Source: Cordilura impudica (taxonomy: Eukaryota > Arthropoda > Insecta > Diptera > Scathophagidae). Taken from it: DNA of 64,000 nt. How positions within the stretch are numbered: position 1 is the first letter of the stretch; each line of letters starts with the position of its first letter. Shown piece after piece: positions 11,632 through 23,559 of this stretch. The stretch spans positions 234,884,030-234,948,029 of the forward strand of contig OY821520.1 in NCBI GenBank assembly GCA_963682025.1, read 5' to 3'. The notes beneath the pieces are model-generated. The model did not search any database, had not been told where the DNA came from, and saw only the letters and a program-made list of their open reading frames with translations. The translations under genes and the position numbers were made by a program.

Positions 11632-12028
11632 TTATATATGAATATATATTTTCGATTAAAATATAAAACTTTCGATAAAATATTTATATTTTCGGTATAA
11701 TTAAAATAAACTAAAATTTTATCACCTTTAGAACACTTTTCAAAAAATAATACAGTTTGAAAGAGTAGAGAACATTGTTATATTACATGTAAAGGTACAG
11801 AAAATAGTACAATTTAAAGTATAATTTTAGTACAAAGAGTACATTTTAAGGGGGAATATACAATTTTAAGTACATTTGTGTCAGTTCGAATCTAATTCTC
11901 TTTACGAACGGTCGTGTAAATAATAAAAGCGCTTAGAGTACAACTATTTAAAATTAAAAACAAGTGTATATTTTTGTTTTGCAATTGCCTATTCTTGATC
12001 TCATTTCAACTCACGTGGATCGATGGAC

Positions 12029-12804
12029 TGAGGGGCCAAATTTTCATCAAAAAGAAATCTCCTTGCGAACAAGAAGATGACAAAATTTCCTCTGGGTTTT
12101 GTTAACCCGAACATCGCGTCAACTTCAAGCAACAGATTCAGCCTGCTTGGTGGCCTCAGTGATATGGACGTAACTCCTGTATCAAATATTAACGATGTTA
12201 AGGAACACAAACCTCCACCTATTGTTGTAGAAGCTAACGCTTCATTTACAGAAATACAAAAACTACTTGGTAAGGAGTGTATTTTCAATTGGTACCAACA
12301 TTTTTGCTCCAAGTAAATAAATGTACGAATGCTACAAGCAAATACTTAAAGAGAGTAAGATGGAGTTTCATTCTTATGACTCCAAAGAAAATAGGTTATA
12401 CACCACCTTCTTACACGGTTTACTCTAGGACGGTAACTCTGAGGAAATCTCCAAAGAGCTTAAAAACTACAACCTATCCCCTTCTTCAGTAACTGAAATA
12501 GTCACCAAATTCAGTGCGATAATAATGCAGTTTACAAAGTTCAATTTGTTCGTAAGAATTTTAATCCAACTGCCTTAAAAAATGTACGAACAATTTCAAA
12601 TATTATAATTTCTTGGAAAAAATACAAATCGAGATCCAGGAACAAACCAACTCAATGCTGGAACTGCTTAATGTATGGCCATGGCGGTGAACATTGCCAT
12701 CGAAGTGCTGCGTGTATGATATGTGCAGAACAACATCATACAAGTGTGTGTCCGTTTAACACAAATGAAAAAAGACCAGCTGTTTTTACATGCTTTAATT
12801 GCAA
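12029..12804 (+). pseudogene. LINE ORF1 (gag-like), frameshifted and 3'-truncated, copy B
   Basis: The stretch 12077-12316 repeats residues 18-96 of copy A ORF1. After several frame changes the zinc-knuckle part reappears at 12650-12804 (CWNCLMYGHGGEHC, then CMICAEQHHTSVC). The third knuckle stops at CFNC, where the deletion fuses the reading frame to the ORF2 endonuclease (SVAHKNPFISNTSS). Single-base indels explain the changes of frame. Confidence 0.8.
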
Positions 12805-15522
12805 TCTGTCGCACATAAAAACCCCTTTATATCAAACACCTCATCAATCGAAAACATCTCAATTGAAGTCATTATAGATAATAGACCTATTGTTGTTGTA
12901 TCTTCGTTATATTCACCAAGATATACCCATAACTTCTGTGCTGATATCTTGAACATAACACCTTCCGCCAAAGAATATGTAGTTTTTGGGTACATAAATG
13001 CCAAACATTGTTCTTGGAATTGCCATTCAAATAATATACTGCAGGAATCGCACTCAACAATCTACAGCAATAAAGCAATTTTTCATTCACTATCCTAATA
13101 GTCCAACCCTATTCCCAGTCGATATTATTTTAAGCAATTCCGCTTTATATAGACGTAAAAACAATGGATTACGAAATACCATCAGACCTTCGCCCCATTA
13201 TACATATGTACACTTAAAAGATCAATGGCCTTGCAGGTTGACCTCAATTATTATGATTATAATGCAACCAACTGGAACATTTATATGAATTTTTTAGACA
13301 AAATCACGTTATATTCGGATATATACAATACCAAGGTAGTAATTGATCAGGAAATCCAAAAATTTATAAATGTAGTTTTTGAAGCAAGGGATGTGTCTAC
13401 ACCTAAAATAACTCAACATAATAATTAACATTACCAGAAAGTACTGTGAAATATATTAAACTAAGAAGAAGCTTTAAAAGAAAAAGCCAACGATCTTCAA
13501 ATATAGCCGAGCAACTTTTTATAATCATAGTATAATAATAATATAATAATCTAAGTAACATGATTGATAAAATTATGAATTCGGAACGCAATAAGAAATG
13601 GTGTCAATTATTATCCAATTTAAAACCAGGTGATAAATCGTTTTGGAAAATAAGCAGGAACTTGCGAGGAAAAGGAAAAAAAATCAAATTTCTCACTTTA
13701 AAGTTGGAAATACAAAAATAACATCTGATAAGGACAAGGCTGAAGTCCTGGCAAATACATTTGTCCAAGCAAATAACCTCACTTCGAAGTACAACCACTC
13801 AGCAGATACACTAATAAATTCAACAGTAAATAATTTAAGAAGGGAAATCCTAGTTCTGAATCTGCAATTTATACATGTCTTAAAAAAGTAATGAATATTG
13901 CCTCATCAATAAAACCCTCAAAATCCCCTGGTTTCGACAATGTTCCCAACCTGCTCTTAAAGAAACTACAACTCAAAGCTCTAAAATTACTGGTTATAAA
14001 ATTTAACAGCTGCATCAAACTCAACTGTTTCCCATACCAACAACAAACCTAATAAGCCAAAAAATAACCCAAATAGCTATAGATCTATTAGTCTATTAAG
14101 TAACTTAGGTAAAATATTTGAAAAAATACTACATTCTCGTCTTAGCGAATTTGTAATGACGAATTCTATTGGTGCTAAAGCACAATTTGGATTTAAAAGG
14201 AGCATAGCATTGCTCACCAAATAAACAGGATTAAAAATCAAATAATCACCAATAAAAACAATAAACGTTCAACGCGTCTAATATTGTTAGGTATTGAAAA
14301 ATCGTTAGACACCGTTAAAACTTCTTGATGCAAATATACCAAAATATCTATGTAAACTTATTTCAGATTTCATTCACGACAGAATCTTTAAAGTTGCGAT
14401 TAATAATGAAACATCTCCAAAAACCATTACCTCAGGTTTACCTCAAGGATCAGTCTTGTTGCCATTGCTTTACTCTATATATACATTCGATTTTAAAGTT
14501 CCAAAATATATGAAAATTGCTTATTACGCAGATGATACTGCGTTAATTTTTTCCAACAAACTTGCAACTGCACTCCTGAAGAAAATGGGGAAGGGTCTTG
14601 TAAATTGCATTAAATATTTCCACAAATGGAAAATCAAAATTAATCCAAACAAGACCCAAGCAATAATTTTTCCATTCAACAAATCTCCCAAAATAATACC
14701 ATAAATGTACTTAACGATTTCAAATTTCTCGGAGTTGTCTCGGACAAAATCTTACATTTAAACAACATATTATGGCTACGTGCCAAAAAGCTATAAAATC
14801 ATTTAAAGCATTATGGCCACTACTAAATAGAAGGTCATTTCTAAACCCCAAAAACAAAAATCTACTCTTCAAAAGTGTTATAAGGCCGATATTAACATAC
14901 GCATGTCCTATTTGGAGTGCCGCTGCCAACTGTTACCTAACCCGCTTACAAATTATATAAAACAAATGTCTTAAAATGATAAATAACAAGTAAGATAATT
15001 ATAGTCGGTCTAGACCGACTATACGATACCCTATACCATGGCTTAGAGACCCTATCTCTTCGGTCCAACTAATTGGATATAGAAAATAAGCATAAACCAA
15101 ATGTGAGTGGCATTATTAATTTTTTGGCTGCAGATATGAAAAAGTTCATATCGGGTGCTATATCTATATGGGGACTAGGTCGAAAAATGGATCGATCCTG
15201 ACCATATTTGGTAAAGTCACTTATATTTTGAGAAAGTATATTCAAACCAAATTTGGAAAAAATCTGTGTAATATTTTTGTTTTTTGATAGATATAAGTGA
15301 AGATCAGGAAGCAGCTCTATATGGGGCGTATGACTAAGAATTGTTCTGTAGGGATTATTTTTGGACTAGTGACTAATGGAGGTATCCTACAAATCTTCTT
15401 CATGAAGAAACAGGTTATGAAAAAGTTATCGATTTCATAAAAAGGATTGATAACAATTACTTTGCCAAAATTGAAAATTCCTCTTAAACACTGATAAAAG
15501 AATGTAGAGAAATAACGTAAAA
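12805..15522 (+). pseudogene. LINE ORF2 (endonuclease N-terminus deleted, RT present), copy B
   Basis: Endonuclease remnants at 12805-13290 lack the N-terminal catalytic region and are frameshifted. A linker runs from 13225 to 13890. RT blocks include a degraded FDTVW region near 14295, a GLPQGS-like block (SGLPQGSVLL) near 14430, YYADDTALIF at about 14521-14550, and a thumb-like region to 14960 that ends RLQII. A DINE (14985-15375) interrupts the C-terminal part, which resumes as LLHEETGYEKVIDF near 15400 and ends near 15520. Multiple stops make it non-functional. Confidence 0.8.
14985..15375 (-). mobile_element. DINE-1-like element at the same ORF2 site as in copy A
   Basis: It begins AACAAGTAAGATAATTATAG with the TAGTCGGTCTAGACCGACTA hairpin and runs to the AAGAATTGTTCTGTAGGGAT block. 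It is the counterpart of 525-960, and even shares the changed base in AAGATAATTATAG. In this copy the short TACCCTACACC 5' remnant is missing. Confidence 0.83.
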
Positions 15523-15825
15523 TTAAAAACAAATTACCAAATTGAAAATTATATGCTTATAGAGGTCTATTATTTCTAATAAATCTCCTATAAGCATATA
15601 AATATTTTCAAATAGTATTTGAGAACATATTAAATCATATAAAGGTTTTTTTCCTACCATTTTCCTTTAAAAATCATTAAAAAATAAAATAAAAACTATT
15701 TAATATCTTTAGATCCTAAATATTATTTGTTGCAATATCTATAGATATGTAAAGATAAGATCTCATATGTAAATATCAAATTTGTTAAAATATGTAAATA
15801 AAGGAAGAATATATAATTGAAATTG

Positions 15826-16200
15826 AAAGTACATTTTGGTAGAAAGGATACTATTTCAAGTACATTTTGGTCTGAAGAGAACTATATTAAATACATCTCT
15901 GTAGAAGGGGAGCACTAAAAGTAGATTTTGGAAGAAAGGTTACTGTATTAAGTACATTTTTGGTAGAAAGAGTACTATTTGAGGTAAGCTTTGGTACTTT
16001 GAAGGGTACTATTTTATGTATATTTTTATTTAAAAAAAATTTACTACTTAAAGTAAATTTTAGTAGAAGGCGTAGTATTTTAAATACATTTTCGTAGAAA
16101 GATTAATGTATTAGGTACATTTTGGTATAAAGAGTACTATTTTAAGTACATTTTGGCAAAACGTTGCTATATTAAGTACAGTTTGGTGTTGTTATATGTA
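15826..16200. repeat. AGTACATTTT-type minisatellite, right flank of LINE copy B
   Basis: About ten imperfect units (AGTACATTTTGGTAGAAAG and similar) continue the array seen at 11790-11881, which LINE copy B splits. Bases 16201-16370 hold no recognisable feature. Confidence 0.75.
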
Positions 16201-16370
16201 CGTTAAAAAATAAAGGAATTGATTGTTTTTTTTTTCTCAAACATAGACTTTTTTGCATTTGTGCTATACAATTTGAACGCTTTAATATGCTAGTTATTGA
16301 TATGTAAGAGATTTTATTAACGGCATTTCTAATTAATCGAAGCTTTGTTTAATATAAGTTTATTTTTGAA

Positions 16371-16980
16371 AAGGGTTTTCACTCTTACCCCCCAATCTCA
16401 CATCACACTCCAATTGTGAAATCGTTGTGTACGTATTATCAACGAAAAATTGTTCGAATTAGTCGAATCCATCGCCATTAACTTTTGTGCTCACACATCT
16501 GACTGCAATCTCATTTTTAAAATGTTGTCGAAGCGTAAACTTCAAAAAATTTGTATACTTCTATCTCTTATTTTATTTTAAGTAGAGTTACCGAGTTTAT
16601 TATACAGGCACATGTTTGAGGGAAAATGTTTACATATATTATTATTAGTATTATTTTATTAATAGTTAATAATATTTATGCTCTATAATTAACAAACTTG
16701 CGTTTTTGTATGCGCATTTCAAAAAATAAATCATTATAATAGATTTAACAAGTTAAAACTTTAATTACAATTTTACAGAATCCAGTAAATTTGCATTAAA
16801 TTTATAACAGGGTAACATTAATCATCATTAGTGTCTGCCACTACTCGCACGAAAAATTTTGTGCCATTAGTGTGACCACTGCGGAAAATGTGTGTGTATT
16901 AGTAAAAAAATGTGAGTGTATTGAGTTTTTCGAACTTTCAGTGTGATGTGAGATCGCTGGGTTAGTAGTAAAGTACCCTT
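16371..16980. mobile_element. Candidate MITE with imperfect terminal inverted repeats
   Basis: The left end AAGGGTTTTCACTCTTACCC with CTCACATCACACT inside pairs with the right end AGTGTGATGTGAG ... GTAGTAAAGTACCCTT. About 40 bases pair imperfectly. No target duplication is evident and no frame is present. The superfamily is undetermined. Bases 16981-17396 beyond it hold nothing that I recognise. Confidence 0.5.
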
Positions 16981-17396
16981 GTAACCCTTGTAAATGTTGC
17001 CGATATAAGCGGTATTCGCTCTTGGTGTTAAATTTACAACAATTAATGAATCAGCTGATTTTTGTTTTGTTTTTCATCAATTTGAAAATTAGAAAATATC
17101 AAAAAGCATTTGAAGATTAGAAAAATGCCGAAAATGCTAAATTTACCTATCGGTCCATCTTTATTATTAATTTATTTGTTATTTTGATCCATTTTTTAAT
17201 TATTTATTTTAATAGTGACCACAAAATGAACAATAAAATTAAACAATTGTTTTGGCAGCTCAACGATCAGCTGTTTTAGTCTTGTAAATGTTTAGTCTTG
17301 TTAATGTACTATACCTTTTACCCTTGTACTTTAACCACAGCATAGTAAATTTTCATTTCATACATTTTGTTGTTGCGGTGTTGTAAATAATAGTAA

Positions 17397-17732
17397 GTCA
17401 TAGCCTCCATATGAAGCTTATTCTCGATCTTCACTTAAATGTATCAAAAAACAAAAATATTGCACAGATTTTTCTCAAATTTGGTTTGTATATATTTTTG
17501 CAAAAAATAAGTGACCTTACCAAATATGGTCGGTATCGGTCCATTTTTTGACCCATATAAATATAGCATCCGGAATGAATTTTTTCATATCCGAAGGCAA
17601 AAAAATTAATAAAAATGCCCTCAAATTTGGTTTATGCTTATTTTCTACATATAATTAGTTGGGGGGTCTCTAAACGCATTGTATAGGGTATCGTATAGTC
17701 GATCTAGACCGACCATAATTTGCCTTCTTGTT
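17397..17732 (+). mobile_element. DINE-1-like element, 5'-truncated
   Basis: It has the family 3' half from GATCTTCACTTAAATGTATC to the AGTCGATCTAGACCGACCA hairpin and CTTCTTGTT. The 5' end is absent. It lies just upstream of the host exon at 17843. Confidence 0.78.
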
Positions 17733-17842
17733 GTAGATATTTTATAGTACTAATTTATTAAAATATAAAACAACTTTGGAGTTTAGCAGAAATAAATTAT
17801 CTTTTCAAAATTAAATTTGATTCTTCTTAATTTTCATTTAAG

Positions 17843-18036
17843 GCCCAACAATCTCATGCCGCCAATTCCCGCAATCAATATCGTAATCCCATGGAGAATC
17901 TCATTTTAAATAATCGCCAACCATATGGAGCCTACAACAATGCCACCATATCAATGCAACCGGTAAATAATCATGGCCAGGGCAATGCACCACCCCCCCT
18001 AGTACGTTCGGCTGGACAACAAAATCCCAATCATAT
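17843..18036 (+). CDS. Internal exon of an unidentified Gln/Ser-rich nuclear-type gene
   Basis: This 194-base exon lies between an acceptor (TTTTCATTTAAG) and a donor (AT|GTAAGT). It enters in phase 0 and leaves in phase 2, which matches the acceptor at 26815 so that the split codon becomes ATG. The 64 full codons encode an Asn/Gln/Pro-rich segment (AQQSHAANSRNQYRNPMENL, ending SAGQQNPNH). GC-rich third positions contrast with the AT-rich flanks. It must be joined from an upstream exon ending in phase 0, which I do not see in the window. The gene family is not recognised. Confidence 0.72.
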
Positions 18037-18989
18037 GTAAGTATTAAGCAAAGTCAAATAACAACATAAATAATATAGAAACAACACTAAAAACGTTTCA
18101 CATTATTTTATTAAAAACTATTTTTTTTATATTATTTCTTCTTAATTTATAATTGTGTTTTTCAAATTTAGTTGTAATTCGTTTTTTTTTATAAATCTAT
18201 TTAATTATTTATTTTTTTTAGCCAAGAAAAAAAAATAAATTGTCGAAAATTGGTTTATAATTGATACTTGGTTTTGGTATTGCCACCCTAAAGGTGCCTA
18301 ATGTTTTATTAATAATTTTCCATAAATTTTTTAAGCACCTTAAATATCTAAAAATATTCAAAATTCTATTGATTTTTTTTCAAGAAATTTTTCCAGTTTT
18401 GTTTTTTTTTTTTTTTTTTTCATAAAATAATTTAAAATATTAAATAAAAATAGAAAAAAATTATGTTGTGCACGCATTTAATTTAGTTGACATTGTTTTA
18501 CTTTTTTAAGTTGAAATAATTTATTAATTGAAAGTTCCCTTTTTTAAATATTTTTTTTACTTTTATTAAATTCATGTTTTTCGTATTGTTGTAGTTATAT
18601 GAAGATAGTTTAAAAATATAAAAATATTTATTTGAAGAAAAAGCATGCAATTAGGCCGGATTAATTTTAAAGTATACCTTTTGGAGGCGTGCATTTAATT
18701 TAAAGCATACAATTAGGAGATAATTTAATATTCTATACTTTAGACGTTTTTAGTTTTGAATTAGTTTAGTTTATTTTATTCATTTTCAATTTGGAGAGTT
18801 AAATATTTTTGTTTATAATTGATTAATATTTAAATTTAAATTGTTATTTTAAAATTTCGATACTTTTTGAAAGAAATTGTTTTTTATAAAAATTTGAAAG
18901 TGAAATTTGACTGCATTCTAAATTTTTTTCGGTGTTGATATTATAAACGGCGAGAATGCTTATTTTTAACATCAGGTTCTTTTTTAAGG
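18037..18989 (+). other. Start of an 8.8-kb intron, AT-rich
   Basis: Long T and A runs, with no gene or ordered repeat recognised. The intron runs from 18037 to 26814 and is filled further on by the repeats listed separately. Confidence 0.6.
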
Positions 18990-19380
18990 AAATAAATTTT
19001 TTAATAAAACTTCCTTTTTAAGAAGTTACTAATACTTTAAGAAAATTTACTATTTTATGAAAAGATACTTTTTTAAGGAAATGTACTTTTTCAAGAAAAT
19101 TTACTTTTGTACAGAAAATGTACTTTCTTAAGTGAAGGTACTTCTTTTAGAAAACGTACTGTTTTGAGAAAAATAGTTTTTTAGAAAAGGTACTTTATTA
19201 AGAAAATGTATTTTTTTGGAAATGTACTTTATTAAAAAAATTTAATTTTTGGTAAAGGTACTTTATTAAAAAAAGTAATTTTTAAGAATTGAACCTTTTT
19301 AAGAAAATTATTTTTTTTAAGAAATTGTGCTTTTTCACTTTAATTTTTTTTTTACTTTTCTCCGTTTTTTTTTTTTTTTT
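18990..19380. repeat. Imperfect tandem repeat (AAGAAAATGTACTTTTTT type)
   Basis: About a dozen degenerate units of 25-35 bases containing GTACTTT and AAGAAAA. The motif is reminiscent of the minisatellite at 7125-9195, but the relationship is uncertain. Confidence 0.6.
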
Positions 19381-19403
19381 TAATATTTTATTTTATATCC
19401 ATC

Positions 19404-20274
19404 AGAGTTCAGAAAAAATCACACACTGAATAAAATACTCGTACATATGTATATGTAAACAAACATAGCTTAGACCAACAAATACATATTTTTATTTTCA
19501 TATCAATTATGTGTGTTTCTAAATTTTGTACGTCGCCCAACACAATCATGACTGGGTTACGTTTTATTATTTCGTTATCTTCACGAACATTTTTCTATCA
19601 CGTATTTTTCGTTTCGAACACACATAAACATATTCGAGTGTAGCTTTATTTTCGTTTTCTTTCGTTTTCTTACACGTGTACTGCTAAAAAACAGAACATG
19701 TTTTTCAACGAGTACATCTCAAAATTAAAACATTATCCACTCGCGATCGGAAAAATCTGAAACACCCCTATAATAACGACAACAATTTTTTCAACCAAAT
19801 TTATTAAAAAAATCTTAAATAATTCATTAGCAGTTATAAAAAAATAAAAATAAAAAGGTAATTATAAAAAAAATAAAAATAAAAAGATAGTAATCAAATA
19901 GAATACAGAGACATTTTATATGTTGTTTATGACTTAATTTCGTTTTTTTCCCGATCGCGAGGTGGTATGTTTTAATTTTTAGATGTACGCGTTGAACAAC
20001 ATGTTGTTTTTTTTTTTGCAGTGCACGTGCAAAAAACGAACTTAAAATAAAGCTACACTCTAATCTGTGTGGTTTATGTGTGTTCGAAACAAAAAATACG
20101 TAATAGAAAAAAGTTTGTGTAGATAACGAAATATTAAAACGAAACACAGTCATGATTGTGTTGGGCACCGTACAAAATTTAGAAACACACATAATTGATA
20201 TGAAAATAAAAATATGCGTTAGCTGATTTAGACCATAACATTGTGTGTTTCATGTGTGTATTTTCTGAACCTTG
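19404..20274. mobile_element. Foldback-type DNA transposon with 9-base target duplication
   Basis: ATATCCATC flanks the element exactly (19395-19403 and 20275-20283). The outer parts, about 19404-19760 and 19935-20274, are long imperfect inverted repeats. For example TTCAGAAAA pairs with TTTTCTGAA, ACACAATCATGACTG with CAGTCATGATTGTGT, and CTCGCGATCGG with CCGATCGCGAG. The middle is short and AT-rich. A 9-base duplication with long TIRs fits a MULE-like or foldback element, but there is no transposase to confirm this. The 121-residue frame on the minus strand is incidental. Confidence 0.82.
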
Positions 20275-20284
20275 ATATCCATCC

Positions 20285-21120
20285 ATTTTTTTTTTGCAGC
20301 TAAAAAGAAACAAATTTTTTCATATAACCACAATTTTTAGATTTATTTTTGTTTATCTTGAAAAATGTTCACCTTTTTTTTCTCGAAGAAAATATGTAAA
20401 AAAAAATTTTTCGAATATAAAAAAAATGTTTCCCAGTTTTTTACAATTTTTCTTCCAAAAATCAATTTATCTTCAAAAAATTTATTTTATTGCATCTTAA
20501 AAATTTCTTTTTTTCGTATAGCCACAATATTTTAGTTTTTTATATTCTCGAAGAAAATAAAAAAAATGATTTTTCCCTAAAAAATGTTTTCCCAAAATTT
20601 TTTTTTCTCAAATTTTTTCCCCCAATTTTTTTTTTACATTTTTATATCCAAAAATCAATTTATCTTGAAAAAATTTATTTTTTTAGTTTTTTTCTATCAA
20701 TGAAAAAACCTTTTATTTTTTCACTAGAATTTTTTTTATTTAAAAAAAAAATTTTTTTATCTTAAAAAAAAATTTTTTTTTTTTTCATATACCCCAATAT
20801 TTTAGATTTTTCCCTACATTTTCTTTCGTTTTATATATATATATTTTTTTTTTCTTTAAAAAAATATTTTTTTTTATTTTTTTGCATCTAAACATTTTTT
20901 TTCATATAGCCACAATATTTTAGTTTTTTTTATCTTGAGAAACAAATTTTATCTTTTTTTCTCGAAGAAAATTAAAAAAAAATATTTTTTTCACTTTATA
21001 TTTTTTTCCAATGTTTTTTTAATTTTTATTTCTTGAAATTTTTTTTTGTATCAAATTTTTTTCTTTGTAATACAAGTGTAGCTTAAAAAAATTTTTTTCA
21101 CCTTTATTGAGAGTCTGTCC
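20285..21120. repeat. Degenerate T-rich tandem repeat
   Basis: The block CATATAGCCACAATATTTTA recurs near 20319, 20515, 20785 and 20902, each followed by TCTTGAAAAA- and CTCGAAGAAAAT-like pieces. The period is irregular (about 120-270 bases). The frames here are T-rich by-products. Bases 21121-22794 are AT-rich intron without recognised features. Confidence 0.55.
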
Positions 21121-22794
21121 TCGTTGAATCTTTTAGTTTAGTTTCTTTTTTGTCTATATTTTAATTAATAGAAAAGTTAAAAGATTTTTTTTAGGTATTT
21201 TTTTTTTGTGAAAAAATGCGTGTTACGACTATTTTCTTTGAACATATTTTTAGTAGTTTTTCTTAAATTGTTTTGTTTTGTTAATGCATGCATTTTTATG
21301 CTTTTTTAGAAACTAATTTATCTAGTTCAATAACATCTTTGAATTACTGTAGTTTATATATAATATATATTTGTTTTAAAATATCTCTTTAAAATATTCT
21401 TATGAAAAAAGAACTACAACATTTGAAAAACATAATTTTTTTTTTTGCTATAATTTCCTTTACCTACCACTACTACTATATTTTTTTTTGTTTAATATTT
21501 GAAATTTTAAACAATATAAAATACAACTACCTATGTTTTGCCTACGTACTGAAATACTATAGAATTTTATACATCCTCCTCACCCTTACGAAGAACCAAA
21601 ACCAAAAACTAATGAAAATGCAATTTATGCAAAATACCAATTCCTAGATACATTATATATAATGCGTGTACAAACAGATTTAAACAACAAAATAGCAAAA
21701 TCAATATAATTATAATAAAAGCGAATATTTTTTTTGATGAATTAGAGAAAAAAATAGAAAATATGTTTTAGATTTTAAGTATGTAAATATATACATATAT
21801 ATATATATATATAAATATTTTAAATCATGGCTTTGGGGTTTATTTATTATATACGATTAAAAAATTCTGTTTATTTAATTTCCATATTAATATTTAAAAA
21901 AAATTCTGAATAGTTTATTAAAATAAAATTTCTTTTCTTTTAATGACTATTTCCCATTCATTTTGTTATATTATAACATAAAATACAATTTTACTAAGTT
22001 AGCTTAAGAATTTGAAATAAATAAGTTTACTTAGGCCTTTTTTGGGATGTAGGTTTAGTTAATTTCGCATTTTTAAACGCTAATCACTTTCAATCTATTT
22101 AACTAAAGCATTCAAAATCATGAGTTTAACTAAACTAAGTTTATTTTTTATCTCAAAACCTCGGTTTTGGCATGATGATATCTAAATGATGTAATTTGCT
22201 TATTATTTTAAACAAGATAAATGAGAAAAAAAAATTTCAATTTAACCATACAAACTTAGGTGACATAATTATTTTGTTTAAATAACTTTAGTTTAATAAA
22301 TTCCATTGATTTACGATTATTTAATTTCCATATAAAGACAACTACAAGTTTTATATGCATTACATTTTTTATAAAAAAAAATTATTATACATTAACAATT
22401 TAATAAAATAGTAACATATAACTGGTTTCATATAAAATTTCAATCACTGTTTTGAAAATTATGTAAGACAACTTAGTTAAATCCTTAGCCAGTGAAAACT
22501 ATTTTTTTATTGACCTATGTAAACCATGTTATATTTTTTAATCTTTGTCATTAAAATAATTAGTTTAATAAAAATCAAATTCACTCCTTATATAACTAAG
22601 TTAACTTAGGGATCTGCCACTACCAATATTTGAAATATAAACTTACTAAATACGGGTTTTCAAGTCAATATAGAATATAATCTTGAAATATGTTTCTCTT
22701 TAATTTAACATAATTTAACATAAATTTTTTATTATATTAAATATATATATATGTTTTAAATATATTAAATATTAATCTTAAACGAATGCATATT

Positions 22795-23544
22795 CAGCCG
22801 AATTCTAAATAAGAATTCCGCGGGAATTTTTTTTTTACTTTTCCCTTTCTCCTCATTGAGTTTTTTTCATTGAGTTTTTATTTATTTGCATTTAAAGAGC
22901 TGTACGCAGCTTGTTCATGAATCTTAACAGAAAATTTTCATATATTTCTTAAAGAAAAAAAAAGCACAAAAGTACCTTTCAGTGCAACGCTAGCAATCAG
23001 CTGTTTTCTGTCAATTATTAAGAATTGTGAAATTGAAAACAAATCAATTTTTCGGTTCTGCTTTATTTGGCCTGCTAAACGCTTTTTAAGCTCAGTATCA
23101 ATTACCCATCCGCTTCATGTTTTTCTTTGCCGAATTTTGTTAGTTTTTTTCCATGTTTTTGCAACTGAAAAATAACTTATTTTTTTAGCATATTACATTT
23201 TGTTTATGCTTACCTCTCCTGTCAAAATTCCGTTCAGAAAGAACGAAAAATTTGATATTCCTGCTCAAAGCCTGGGTTGCCTAACTTAATTTACGTCAAA
23301 AAAAAAGTAGTAAAAACAATACTACTTTTTTAAAAAGCTGCAGACTATCAACAGAAATTTTTTGACAGAAAAATTCCTTAAGCATTTCTGAAGTGTTTTT
23401 TTATATGAAGTTTTTGATTCCTTAGCAAGCTGCATACAGGCCTTAACACCATAAAACTAAGGGAAATTCGAAAATTTGCAATTCTTAGAACAAGAGGATA
23501 TTTTTCTCAGGGAAAAATCCGAGGGAATATTCGGAATTGGGCTG
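22795..23544. mobile_element. Candidate MITE with CAGCC(C/G)AATTC ends
   Basis: The left end CAGCCGAATTCTAAATAAGA and the right end, reversed, CAGCCCAATTCCGAATATTC form imperfect TIRs followed by a CCGCGGGAA- or CCCTCGG-like block on each side. A related end, AGAATTGGCTG, lies at 58400-58410. I cannot assign a target duplication with confidence. No coding sequence is present. Confidence 0.6.
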
Positions 23545-23559
23545 ATTATATTTTTAAAT

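Larger units (their letters stand above)
11882..15822 (+). mobile_element. Jockey-clade non-LTR retrotransposon, near full length, inactive (copy B)
   Basis: This is the same element as copy A (47-5294) in the opposite orientation. It starts CAGTTCGAATCTAATTCTCT and ends in an A-rich tail near 15822. It retains the RT YADD box (about 14526-14537) that copy A has lost. It has lost about 540 bases joining ORF1 and ORF2 (junction at about 12804) that copy A keeps. It was inserted into an AGTACATTTT minisatellite, which is present on both sides, so its target duplication cannot be separated from the repeat. Stops and frameshifts are more numerous than in copy A. Confidence 0.87.

Noticed and set aside
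1..15825. Large segmental inverted duplication (arms about 4-5 kb)
   Set aside because: The matching ends at the LINE boundaries, and copy A has a 16-base target duplication and A tail. Two retrotransposition events explain the mirror symmetry better.
20294..20765. Phe/Lys-rich plus-strand frames
   Set aside because: T-rich repeat DNA produces Phe/Lys-rich frames by chance. No codon bias or domain is seen.
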